Shown one piece after another: positions 47,113 to 56,508 of a stretch of DNA of 64,000 nt. Location of the stretch: assembly GCA_963921825.1 (NCBI GenBank), contig OY997590.1:54302012-54366011 (forward strand). The letters run 5' to 3'. Both the position numbers and the translations under genes were made by a program. The notes beneath the pieces are model-generated. The model ran no database searches and was not told where the DNA came from. It was given only the letters and a program-made list of their open reading frames with translations. Every line of letters begins with the position of its first letter. Position 1 is the first letter of the stretch. The DNA comes from Erodium maritimum (lineage: Eukaryota; Streptophyta; Magnoliopsida; Geraniales; Geraniaceae).

Positions 47113-47123
47113 ATCCCCCACAA
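47113..47123 (-). promoter_or_regulatory. Polypurine tract of the non-coding element
   Basis: The minus strand reads TTTTGTGGGGGAT immediately before the TGTTGG start of the 3' LTR. This sets the orientation of the element. Confidence 0.75.
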
Positions 47124-47519
47124 AAATGTGATGGTGAAAGAGAGGATAACGAGGAGGTGGTGACTTTTCAAAGTCGATACCTGCATAGGATAGGTAGATG
47201 TTCATCCTTGAACCTTCCCTTGTGAAAGTATATTTAATCTGATGACTGACTAGTAGACGCGATGTCCTTGAACTATTCTGTCGTTTATGCAAATGATCAT
47301 ATACCCCACACAGATACCAACACGAACGGTTTTGGTTCTCATGGGTGTGCCCGTTATGGTCATGAGCACTGCCTGGTTCTGCAAGAGTTTAAGATGACTA
47401 GCCCCATTAGTCACCCTTGAAGCGACCCCACTTCCTCTCACATAGGTGATTCACTTTGCTCAATAATCTTGATGCAAGGAATCATTAAAAGCAATGCTTA
47501 TCCTCAACATGTCACTGAT

Positions 47520-48620
47520 TTGCATCATAGGAATGGACAAGGGGTTGGACCCCCACAGTGACCGTACACGGTTTATGCAATTAGATTTTCCCATTGAACC
47601 TAGATCTTGGGATCTCCAGTCAACTAAGATGGGTTTTTCCTTCGCATAAATCCTTTAAATGGGCTTCAGTCACATTCCCTTGGATGTCTTTTTCTCAACT
47701 AGATCTCAATTTAACGTTTAGATTAGCGGATCCGCGGTGTTATCCTTTGAAATATAAGGCAATAACATTCGTTTGAGATCAGTTGTTGTGTCAACTCAAG
47801 TTCTGTGTCTTATTAGTAGCTACTGAATTATACTCGTATATCGTAGACACAGATCTTAGTTGATCGGAAATATTCCGTGTAGTGGGACCGACCCCCACAT
47901 TTATAAGTATTATCCAAAGTTGAAATCATTCAACTTGATCAAAGTACAAGACTTGCTTGATTTAAGAATCCAAATTTAATCGTTCTAACGTGTTTCGCAA
48001 TGAAAACAGAAACCGATTAATTGGTCACTAATCAAACTAGTCTTATAATCGATAACTTGTATCATAGAGTCCTCAACATGTTTTATGTCACCGTTTCTAC
48101 ATCATACGAATGGACATGGGTTTAACCCCTCATAGTTACCTTATAAGGTTTATGCACTTAGGTTGGCCCATTGAACCTAGATCTTGGGATCTCCAGTCAA
48201 CTAGGTTGGGTTTCACTTCACATAACGCCTTAAATGGTACGAGTATTAGTCACATTCCCTTGGATGTTTGTCCAACTAAATCTCGATTTAACTTTTGAAA
48301 GATCAAAAGGCAATAACTCTCGTTTGAGATCAATTGGTATGTCAATGACACGTGTTGACTCAAGTTCCGTGCCTTATTAGTTGATGCTATATTATGCACG
48401 CATAACTTGAACACGATTCTTGATTACCCGAGAAGTTTCCGTCAAGAATTTCCCTTTAGTAGTGGGACCAACCCCCACATTGATGGGTAATTATGAAAAA
48501 GGTTTCACCTTTTTCCATATTTATCCAAGATTGAAATTAATCAATTTGGGCATAAAATCAACTTTGATTTTTAATTCTCAATTAAATTTTGAGAGTCAAA
48601 GTTTAGTCATTCTACCGTGT
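47520..48620. repeat. Diverged tandem duplication in the non-coding element (offset about 577 bp)
   Basis: Units start at about 47523 and 48100. Shared blocks include tagatcttgggatctccagt, cacattcccttggatgt and gtgggaccaacccccacat. Divergence is considerable outside these blocks, so the short blocks look selectively kept or recently converted. Confidence 0.85.
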
Positions 48621-48929
48621 TTCGCAACGAAACAGAAATCGATTAATTGAACAAAGATCAAATTAATCATACCAATGAGAAGTCGATACATTCGATGATC
48701 AAATTGTTTTTTTTTTTAGATCCACATCGATCTTTTATAGTATTCAATTTGTCATTTTTGATCGTATAGTTTTCAATTCGTTGAAACACTTCTCATTTTT
48801 ATCTATTCGTACGTGTTCTACATTTAGAACCAAATAAGATTTACGTTGCGAATTTCATGAATCCGTTTGTTGATCGTCTTTACGTGTTTCCAAGAAACCG
48901 TTCCAATTTATTTCCTTCTTATAATTTTG

Positions 48930-49700
48930 GGGAAATAAGAAACCGTTTAGGAAATATTCCACTTTGTTTCTCACTTGAGTTTAAAGAAAACAGTTTAGGA
49001 ATTTTATTCCAAGTTCGTTTCTTTCATTTTTGAATTCCGTATGAATTCGGAATTTGTTCAAGAATATATAATTTCATTGGAAATTAATCTTGAAACAAAC
49101 GTTAATTTTCCTTTTATTTTCCACGATCCGTTTTGTAAAATACGTTTTTTTTTCAAAATAGAAAACCGTTTAGGAAAATTATTTCCAATTTGTTTTCTCC
49201 TGGAAATTTTAAAAAACACGTTTAGAAATTGAATTCCAAGTTTGTTTCTTTTGGGAAAACGTTTAGGAATTAAAATTCCAAGTTTATTTCCCTCGATTTT
49301 GAATTCCGTATGAATTCAAAATTGAATTTCAAGTTTGGTTCTCTTGGGAAAACGTTTAGGAATTCCAATTTATTTCCCTCGACCATGAATTCCGTATGAA
49401 TTCGAATTTGTTGATCATCTCCACGTGTTTCCAAGAAACAAGATCGATCAAAAAGAAACCATTTAGGAACAAGTTCCAATTTGTTTCTTGAATCAAGGGA
49501 AAACCGTTTAGGAATAACTCCAAGTTTGTTTCCCTTATCTTGAATTTGAAGAAAACCGTTTAGGAACGTAATTCCAATTTGTTTTCTTCTTGAAATTTTA
49601 AGAAACACGTTTAGGAATTGAATTCCAAGTTCGTTTCTTTTGGGAAAAATGTTTAGGAATTAAAAATTCCAAGTTTATTTCCCGACTTTGAATTCCGTAT
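48930..49700. repeat. Array of CGTTTAGGAATT-CCAAGTTTGTTTC units
   Basis: About a dozen imperfect units of 35-70 bp are present, each combining cgtttaggaa with an attcca(a/g)(g/t)tttgtttc half. Several also include gaattccgtatgaattc, itself a near palindrome. Confidence 0.85.
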
Positions 49701-49996
49701 GAATTCAAAATTTGTTAATGAATTTTTAATTTCCCTTTGAAATCATTCATAAGAGAAAAAAACTCATTTTTAAAAAAAAATAGAACTGTCCAACCGGGTC
49801 GGTTGACCAGTGACCCGCGCTTAGGACCCGCACCCGCGCCCTGTCAAAACAGATTATTAGAAACAGTAATCAAACTAGTTTTAAATTGCCGTTTACAAAT
49901 TCCTTTCAGGTACTCCAATTCCAGAGATCGAAGAACCATCAAAGCTAGAAATTAGAAGCTTTTAGAACCTGTTCATTGTTAACACACCATTTGTAT

Positions 49997-50010
49997 ATAA
50001 GTGTCTTAAG
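49997..50010 (-). promoter_or_regulatory. Putative self-complementary primer-binding site
   Basis: Two bases after the 5' LTR (minus sense) the sequence CTTAAGACACTTAT is the exact reverse complement of ATAAGTGTCTTAAG in the LTR (50173-50186, also 46744-46757). It occupies the primer-site position, and no TGG-initiated tRNA match is present. The primer's 3' end would point into U5, as priming requires. Confidence 0.5.
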
Positions 50011-50012
50011 AT

Positions 50013-50541
50013 TGTAAGATATATGGGTTAGTATATCAACAATAAACAAATTCATAAAAATAATAATAATAGAAATTGTAAAACGAATTTAGAATAACCT
50101 TTACCGATCAACTAGCTTACTGATTAGGATTAAGGAAATTGGAGTTTAATCGAGGCGTGGTACTCCACTTTCCTTAAGACACTTATTGCCCCGTATGGGC
50201 AACGGTCTCCCAGGATACAACGATTAACGTAGGCGAACTCAAAACCGTCTAGAAAGTCACCAAGAACAAGGGAGTGGAGAGAAAGAAGAAAGAGAGACAA
50301 TTTTGGAGATGGTTTTTGATGTGTGTAAAATAAGACTAATGATGTGAATATTTATAGTCTTTTGGAAAGGGCAAAGTGGGGAATTCATAGGGTGACAAGT
50401 CCCATGAATTCCTCCTAGAATTGATTGTCAGTCAATTCTAATTAACTCACATTAGTAGTCTTAAAGTTTTTAAATAAATTAGAATTTTAATAAAAAGATT
50501 AATATGATATGAACCATCATATTTTTCATTATCATCCAACA
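50013..50541 (-). repeat. 5' LTR of the non-coding element
   Basis: Sense runs from 50541 down. TATAAATA lies at 50356-50349. CT-rich leader sequence follows, then AAUAAGUGUCUUAAG-type sequence at 50186-50173. It is nearly identical to the left LTR (a handful of differences by eye). Confidence 0.93.
50349..50356 (-). promoter_or_regulatory. TATA box of the non-coding element's 5' LTR
   Basis: The minus strand reads GGCTATAAATATTCAC-like sequence. TATAAATA is conserved in both LTRs. Transcription would start about 30 nt downstream, near 50318. Confidence 0.65.
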
Positions 50542-51529
50542 AGATGAATTACTGCTAGATGAGATTTGAGGAGAATACTTGGTTGCTCAGAGATAATTGA
50601 ACCCTTGTAAGTGAAATCTGAATAAACTTTTCCAACCTCAAAAGAATGAGCAGGATAAGAAGGATTGGATTGTGGTGGCTTTTTGTCCCAAGCCTCAGTA
50701 ATGAACAACCTATGGTTAGAGAGGGTCTGACCATTCATTGTATCAATAGCCTTCAATAGAGCCTCCTTGCTTAGAAAGTATACAAAACCAAACCATTTGC
50801 CTTTTGAATTTGGTTTTTGAGCCACCATAGATTTGTAATAGCCTTGTAAATTTCCAAAAGCTTCTTCCAGCCATCCAGTTAAAGATAGTGCAGGAATATT
50901 GTAGATGAAGGCAGGATAAAGGATGGGGATATTTGCAGAATGGTCCCATTTTCTTTTCTTATGTGAAATTTCTGGGTGGATGTGTTCAAACCCAGGAGGA
51001 GGCTATTCCATGGATGATGAATCATGTATTTCAGATCTTTGAAGCTGTTGTTGATTAGCAGGAATCACTGCAGATTTAGGATACCTTTGTATAGGTCTTT
51101 GAGCAGATCTTTGCTTACCATCATCCTACAGCTGCTGATAATGTGGCTTAGAGAAATCTTGAGCAATTTTCTTTTTGTAGGTTAGAGCTCTGTTGTGCCT
51201 TTGATGGAAAGAGGGAGTTGAATCAGTGTTTGAATGGATTGGTCTGAAGTGTTTGTCATAGAACATTTTTTGGCCATCTATGAGTTTGGTATGACCACCT
51301 GGTGTATACCGTTGTGTCCTATCTGAAGTAGAAGCAGAGTAGGTTCTTGAGTTTCTAAGCTTGTGATTGGTTCCTTTCTTGATAGAGATTGGAGGAAGTC
51401 TTCTCCACATAGGTCTTGCATGGTTAGTCTTGCCCCCAAATATCCCTCCTTTTCTGCAAAGCTATGTTCCATGATAAAACAAAATAGAATTCCAGAAATA
51501 TGAAGTGTAGAAGATGAACTGAGCACCAC
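50542..51529 (-). pseudogene. LINE-C ORF1, N-terminal part
   Basis: In sense order: a probable start near 51471 (MEHSFAEKEG), a frame change near 51410, a polar linker, PPPGFEH (about 50990) preceded by a stop at 51003-51005, and an RRM with GKWFGFVYFLS and HRLFITEAWDKKP (about 50690-50800). The RRM and PPPGFE motif are homologous to the start of LINE-B ORF1, although LINE-C has about 150 extra codons in front. The non-coding LTR element entered at 50541. Confidence 0.8.
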
Positions 51530-51833
51530 CTGATTTTGGGACTGAATGAAGTGTTGGATAGTAGATGATAGAAGATCTGATCGCTAGAGAAGCTCCCAGA
51601 TCATCCACACGAAGAACACCATGAAGATCTTGCTGAATGATGTTGCATAGTGAAGGTAGTGATGCAGAGTCTACAGTGTCATCACTGTAGCGTTTGAGAG
51701 AAACGAGTGATGGTTACTTAGAAACTTTCTTAATAGAAAAGAAGATTGAACCCCATTAAGAGTCGTTGAGCTCAAAGAATAGATGTTTTGAAATAACTTA
51801 ATTATGCTGGTTGCAACGTATGGGAGCACCTCA
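51530..51833 (-). other. LINE-C 5' UTR
   Basis: This is the likely transcript start region of LINE-C. It shares a ggtgttcttcgtg block with the LINE-B 5' UTR. The end is defined by the target duplication at 51834-51845. Confidence 0.65.
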
Positions 51834-51845
51834 AAATGTGAATTT

Positions 51846-52197
51846 GATATATAACAAGTGTATGTTTGAGTCAGCAACAATTAAGCTGAGAGGAAGGGTT
51901 TCAATCTTGCACAATTATTATGTTGATGTTACCATTCATGTCTTGCAATGATAAAGAAGGATTTTAGGTTTTGAATGAGTTGAGACCTCGTATGAACAAG
52001 TTGGAGGCAGAATAGAACTGGGTGCTTCACCTAATTCCCCCAACAAGTCCACTATTCTTATTCTTTCTTTAAGCTACATCACAGATTCAAATACTCAATT
52101 TTTATGGAGCAAATGCCTCTCAATGGGTAACCAAGTCTTGCAAAGGATTTTCAAGTTACCTCAACTGTTAAATTGGCTGCAACACTTATCTGTCGAG
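51846..52197. other. Spacer without recognised features
   Basis: AT-rich DNA with no ORF similarity, between LINE-C and the short retroposon. Removing LINE-C joins it to 28212-28298. Confidence 0.5.
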
Positions 52198-52213
52198 TAT
52201 ACAGGGACAAGAG

Positions 52214-52367
52214 TTTTTGTTCAAGTGTTAATTTTGAGTATGTGTTGTTGTTTGGTCTCTTTTGTTTTGTGTTGTTGGAGGCTGAAATCTAACTACTCTT
52301 TGTTTCTACGGGTTTGCCAAATACTATACTAAAGTATTTTCCTATCTTTTCTATAAAAAAAGAAAAA
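52214..52367 (+). mobile_element. 154-bp 5'-truncated retroposon with perfect 16-bp duplication
   Basis: The insert starts tttttgttcaagtg and ends in ctataaaaaaagaaaaa. It is bracketed by the perfect 16-bp repeat tatacagggacaagag (52198-52213 and 52368-52383). T/G-rich sequence before the A tail resembles a LINE 3' UTR, so it is most likely a severely truncated L1-type insertion; a SINE is less likely because no pol III box is visible. Confidence 0.9.
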
Positions 52368-52383
52368 TATACAGGGACAAGAG

Positions 52384-52595
52384 CCTGAGGATAGGTATAT
52401 AATACATATATAGGATCAAATAATAACTCCCAAAGTAGAGTAAACTGAAGTTCATTGCATCATGTTTCATTAACTTAAGAGAATCACTGATGATGACAAT
52501 TTATATTGAGATATCTGGAAAATAAAAACGGAAAGTAGAGGGGTCAAACATATTCTCCAAATTCAAAATCCAAGACTATTGATAAAAAAAAATTG
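52384..52595. other. Spacer
   Basis: AT-rich, without coding similarity. An A run at about 52585 ends near the presumed 3' end of LINE-D. Confidence 0.4.
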
Positions 52596-53938
52596 AGTAA
52601 CACTCTTATTTTATTGATTAGAATCAAAAGATACAATGTTTGATAAACTGTTCGGAATAAACATTACATACCAATACCCTAAGCTCATTCAAGAGTATTT
52701 CTAACAACAAAATAAGAAACCTTGTTTTCTTTTCTCTTGATAAACTTTATCTTATACATCTGGCAAACTCTGAAGTAATTCACTCCAATCATTTATAAGA
52801 TCTCTAATTGGTGACAACATTAAAAACTTACCATTAATTGCATGTGTAATACTCTAACAGTCCGTCTTTATGGTTCCAATAAGCCACTCGTTGTCTTTAG
52901 TCCACTTTAACGTCTCCTTTAAACAAAAAAGCTCAACCAACTCTGGAATTATATGATGAGGCCAAGTGAAGGATTTTATTCCCTTTATCTCTCCTACATC
53001 TTTTATGCAAATCAGCCATCCACCACCTATCTTTCTATTTATACCGGCTCTATCCACATTTATTTTAAATAGACCTCCTAATTTCGTCCAACGCATAATT
53101 CCATGTCTATTAGCTTATGTCCTTTCTTGTGGATGATTTTGCAAAGTGTCCAATCTCTCAAAAGTGTTTCCGCGACTTCCATTGTACGAGAATCATTTTA
53201 ATCTTTCTTTCCCAGATGCATAGGTTTCTTGACTTCCAAATCTCCCAACAAAGCACCAGAACCAATTACAATACATGTGTATCCCACAATTCCTTACAAA
53301 GCATAAGCCAAGACTTAGTGCCGCCATTATTATATACTGGTAAATTTAAAAAAGAAAAACAATTGGAACCTGCACTTTGACAATGGAAAAAACATGTTCT
53401 TCTTAATCCTGTAAACTACACACATCGCCCCTATCTCCATTTAAATATGGCGATTTTTCAGGTTGTTCATAGTCGGAAGAGCATGAGTCGCCAAACGCCA
53501 GATCAAGTTCTTCACCTTTGGAGGAACTTCACACTTCCACAAGTTGTGCCAAAAAGGTTCAGTGTCTTATTCTGACCATTTAACTGCTTGACGTTGGAAA
53601 GACTTGTAAACCTCTTTAACACGAAAAAACCATATTTACTATCCCTCCAATACCACGAGTCATCGCCTTGACTTTAATTTAAAGAAACTTTTATAATATT
53701 CTCTACATCAGTTTGACCTGAGCCTGACCTGAGTCTTATTCTGGTATGGAAAAAACTAGCCTTTATGATAGCTTCGTTCCAAGAACACTGATTTTGGTTC
53801 ATCAGGTAAGAAATCGGTCAAAAACTTACTCCACCTATTTGAATATAAACCTTCCCTGACTCTATCATTAGCCAAGGTTGATCCCAATAATAGTCCCCTT
53901 CCATCACCAATTATTTTTAGGGAAAACACTGAATCCTA
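52596..53938 (-). pseudogene. LINE-D tail: zf-RVT and RNase H domains of a second LINE type
   Basis: On the minus strand, from about 53925, the reading shows a WG-type repeat region (GDGRGLLLG), DDSWYWRDSKYGFF (about 53650), and a clear zf-RVT block, LWKCEVPPKVKNLIWRL (about 53540-53490), in shifting frames. From 53096 an open frame of 80 codons is an RNase H-like (RVT_3) domain: FKINVDRAGI, GGGWLICIKDVGEI, PELVELFCLKETL, IKTDC. After a stop at about 52853 similarity continues to roughly 52690. A to C lack this domain, so LINE-D is a different lineage. The 5' part is missing; copia LTR A begins at 53939. Confidence 0.85.
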
Positions 53939-54254
53939 TGTTAGTCTTAGTGACCGTAGTTCAATTATAAATGTCAAAATGTATGTATCATCATTAGCAA
54001 TAAAATTTAAAGAGGCTTTATATTACTTATGTGTTGGATTAATATATCGATGTGTTCTAATCTATGCCCATAATGCGAATAGAACCATAGATCAAGATAG
54101 ATCACACTCGATGGGTCCCTAGTCAACAAAGCTTCACTAGAAGTGACTAATATGAAAAATGACTCTTTATGGCTTATGTTCTGTTAGTCATTGCAATGGG
54201 ATTCCGGAGTCTGATCATAGATATCATGTGGGACATGATATTGGACGACCCGCA
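53939..54254 (+). repeat. Copia LTR copy A/C, first part (A)
   Basis: It starts TGTTAGTCTTAGTG and matches the first 316 bp of LTRs B and D. It breaks at ccgca (54250-54254), where solo LTR B entered, and resumes at 55942. It is the most diverged of the copies, with several indels. The 5 bp before it are tccta. Confidence 0.88.
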
Positions 54255-55941
54255 TGTTAGTCTTAGTGACCGTAGTTCAATCCTAAATGTCCAAATGTAT
54301 ATATCATCGTTAGCAATAAAATTAAAGCGGCTTTATATTACTTATGTGTTGGAGTAATATATCGATGTGTGCTCTGATCTATGCCCACCATGCGAATAGA
54401 ACCATAGATCGAGATAGATCACACTCGATGGGTCCCTAGTCAACAAAGCTTCACTAGAAGCGACTAGTATGAAAGATGGCTCTTTATGGCTTACGTTCTG
54501 TTAGTCATTGGAATGGGATTCCGGAGTCTAATCATAGATATCATGTGGGACATGATATTGGACGACCCGCCCTGAATATGTGCCATAGATTAAGTCATGA
54601 ACATATTCAGTGTTGTAGCTTGTCATGTATCCTTAGACCAAGGAGTCTTTGTGATCGCTATGTAGTCAACAACTGAGTTTGACTTGAGCCTAACGTTTTC
54701 CGTAACAGGGCTTCCATAACGGCCAGGATTGGCTTGGGGACGGGCTACATGAGTAACACGAAAGGCGGGTAAGGGATTTATCCCTCATACTGAGGTATGG
54801 GAAAGATATCGGTTCTCGGCCGCTTGGTCGAGAGTGACTGAAAGAATAGCATGGCCATGCACATGATACTATGTATCATATCTTCAGTCATCTCACATAT
54901 CAAGGAACGATGATTGAGAATAATAAGGATGACGGCTCTATGCCTTATCTCAATCAGGATATCAAAGATAAAAGGATAATGACAGGGACGACGGAAAGGT
55001 TAGAATCGACAAGGTCGATTCGTTATGTAGTGTCAGGCAATACTAAAGTCTCGTTAGTTGCCACTTAAATAGGACCAAGTAAAATGGGACTTTACGTTGA
55101 TCTATTGACATGCATAAACCTGAGGGTCACACCGGAGGATGAAACTCATTGACACATTTATGGAGAATGGCCAAAAGGGAGTTGTCTCGGGACATGACCA
55201 AAACTGGGTTTTGGGTCATGTGCCCGTAAGTGAATAGGAATTTACGGATCGAGACAAGGCTTGGAGTCTTGGGATTGATCGCGTCGGATAATGTTGGACA
55301 TTTCCGGTATGGAAGGCTTGGAGGCGATGAGCGAATCACGGGACCTCGTTGGAAATGGCCACGGGCCATGTTCCAAGAGGCCCATGAAAGGCCCATGCAA
55401 CCAAGGCCCATGGAACTAATTAATCAAGTCTTGATTAATTAGTACTAAGTAAGCAAGACAAGGATTAAGGTGTTCGTGATTCACCACCTAACCCAATCTT
55501 GCCTTGCCATACTTTGTCCTATATACACCTTACTTGACACCATACTTGTTCCATGCCTTTAGTTGGACAAGTATGGGTTTTGTTATGTTTAAGTCATCTT
55601 TTTTCAACATAACAAACACAAGACAAGAATAGGAAACACATTTTCTCTCCCTCTTCCATGGCCATTTCGGGTTTGGCTAGTTTCCACATCCATTTTTGTG
55701 TTCTTGAGTCCTCAAAGAGAAGAACTATGTGGCTTTGATTCCCATGTGGATACGTAGGCGTCTTGGAGACTCAAGCCAATCATTCGTTAACCGGTGTTCT
55801 TGTTTTGGTAAGAACTAGTGCTGAATTTTTCTCTTGTGAATCCATTCTTTGTTAGTTGTTTCATGGTTTCATCGTCTCTTGGTTTTCATTGATTTTCCGC
55901 TGCGAGTTGGTTCATCTCCAACCCTACCTCGAGACCCAACA
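54255..55941 (+). mobile_element. Solo LTR B, Ty1/copia, inserted in copy A/C
   Basis: The 1687-bp LTR runs TGTTAGTC...GAGACCCAACA, matching the 5' LTR of element D. The flanks are ccgca (54250-54254) and ccgcc (55942-55946), a 5-bp duplication with one change. The host sequence on both sides is the same LTR family (A then C), so an LTR inserted into an LTR and lost its internal part. Confidence 0.9.
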
Positions 55942-56108
55942 CCGCCCTGAATATGTGCCATAGATTAAGTCATGAACATATTCAGTGTCGTAGCTTGTCA
56001 TGTACCCTTAAACCAAGGAGTCTTTGTGATCGCTATGTAGTCAACAACTGAGTTTGACCTGAGCCTAACGTTGTCCGTAACAAGGCTTCCATAACGGCCA
56101 GGAGTGGT
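55942..56108 (+). repeat. Copia LTR copy A/C, second part (C)
   Basis: These 167 bp are homologous to 54566-54737 of LTR B and continue copy A. They end at ...ccaggagtgg, where gypsy LTR piece E begins. The rest of this LTR should lie beyond E and D, outside the window. Confidence 0.85.
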
Positions 56109-56508
56109 GTAAGAACCGCCCCCGATCGATCCCGGGCGAACCGAAGGTTTCAACAAAAGTTGAATTTTTGCCGGAAAAGTCAACCGATGACTCCGGAAGT
56201 CATTCGGGACCTTTCTGGGGCCCAAAACGCTTAGATGTCGTCACGGTTAGCTTAGTTGGGCCGTTTCCTTTCCGTTAACTGTAATATTGGGTAAAGTCAA
56301 CTCGAAGTCCTTTTCGGTCAACCGTAGTCCGATTAAGAACAAAATCAGATAAATCCTTGGTGCTGGAATTATTTGAACTAGGAGTGGTCCCCACTTTGAC
56401 ATGTGTCCATGATTGCTTGGAAGGGAATAAATGGTTGCTTTTGACCCATTTATCCTCTTGGTATGCCTTAAAGGGGTGAGAGCAAGGAGGGGTAGTTTGG
56501 GAATTTCC
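56109..56508 (+). repeat. Gypsy LTR piece E (first 400 bp)
   Basis: It begins TGTAAGAACCGCCCCCGATCG and closely follows S1 (4521-4920), including agtggtccccac and cttggaaggga. It is interrupted at 56508 by copia element D. Whether E was a solo LTR or part of an element cannot be seen. Confidence 0.9.

Larger units (their letters stand above)
46584..50541 (-). mobile_element. Non-coding LTR retrotransposon (LARD-like) in LINE-C
   Basis: Two 529-bp LTRs (46584-47112 and 50013-50541) flank 2900 bp without coding similarity, with a perfect 5-bp duplication agatg (46579-46583 and 50542-50546). The minus orientation is inferred because the minus strand then shows a polypurine tract GTGGGGGAT directly before the 3' LTR and LTR ends TGTTGGATG...CTTACA, a copia-style start. 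There is no tRNA-type primer site. The interior holds a 577-bp-offset duplication and an array on CGTTTAGGAATTCCAAGTTT. Without gag or pol it must depend on another element. Its 5' LTR is the right-hand one. Confidence 0.9.
28311..51833 (-). mobile_element. LINE-C: full-length L1-type retrotransposon split by two LTR elements
   Basis: The 3' end on the plus strand is the T run 28308-28317 (sense ...gctgataaaaaaaaa). The 5' end lies near 51833. The repeat aaatgtgaattt occurs at 28299-28310 and 51834-51845 and is the target duplication, with the trailing T's shared with the tail. Removing the gypsy element and the non-coding LTR element, each with one duplication copy, leaves about 7.56 kb, a normal L1 size. 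Segments in sense order are: 5' UTR and ORF1 start (51833-50542), ORF1 middle (46583-46427), ORF1 end (34427-32860), ORF2 (32852-about 29190) and 3' UTR (about 29190-28318). Confidence 0.93.

Noticed and set aside
48930..49700. CRISPR-like regularly spaced repeats
   Set aside because: Units vary in length and sequence, spacers are themselves repeats, and the setting is a plant LTR element.
52854..53096. Host RNase H gene
   Set aside because: The minus-strand context directly upstream is a zf-RVT block in decayed frames, so it is a LINE tail.
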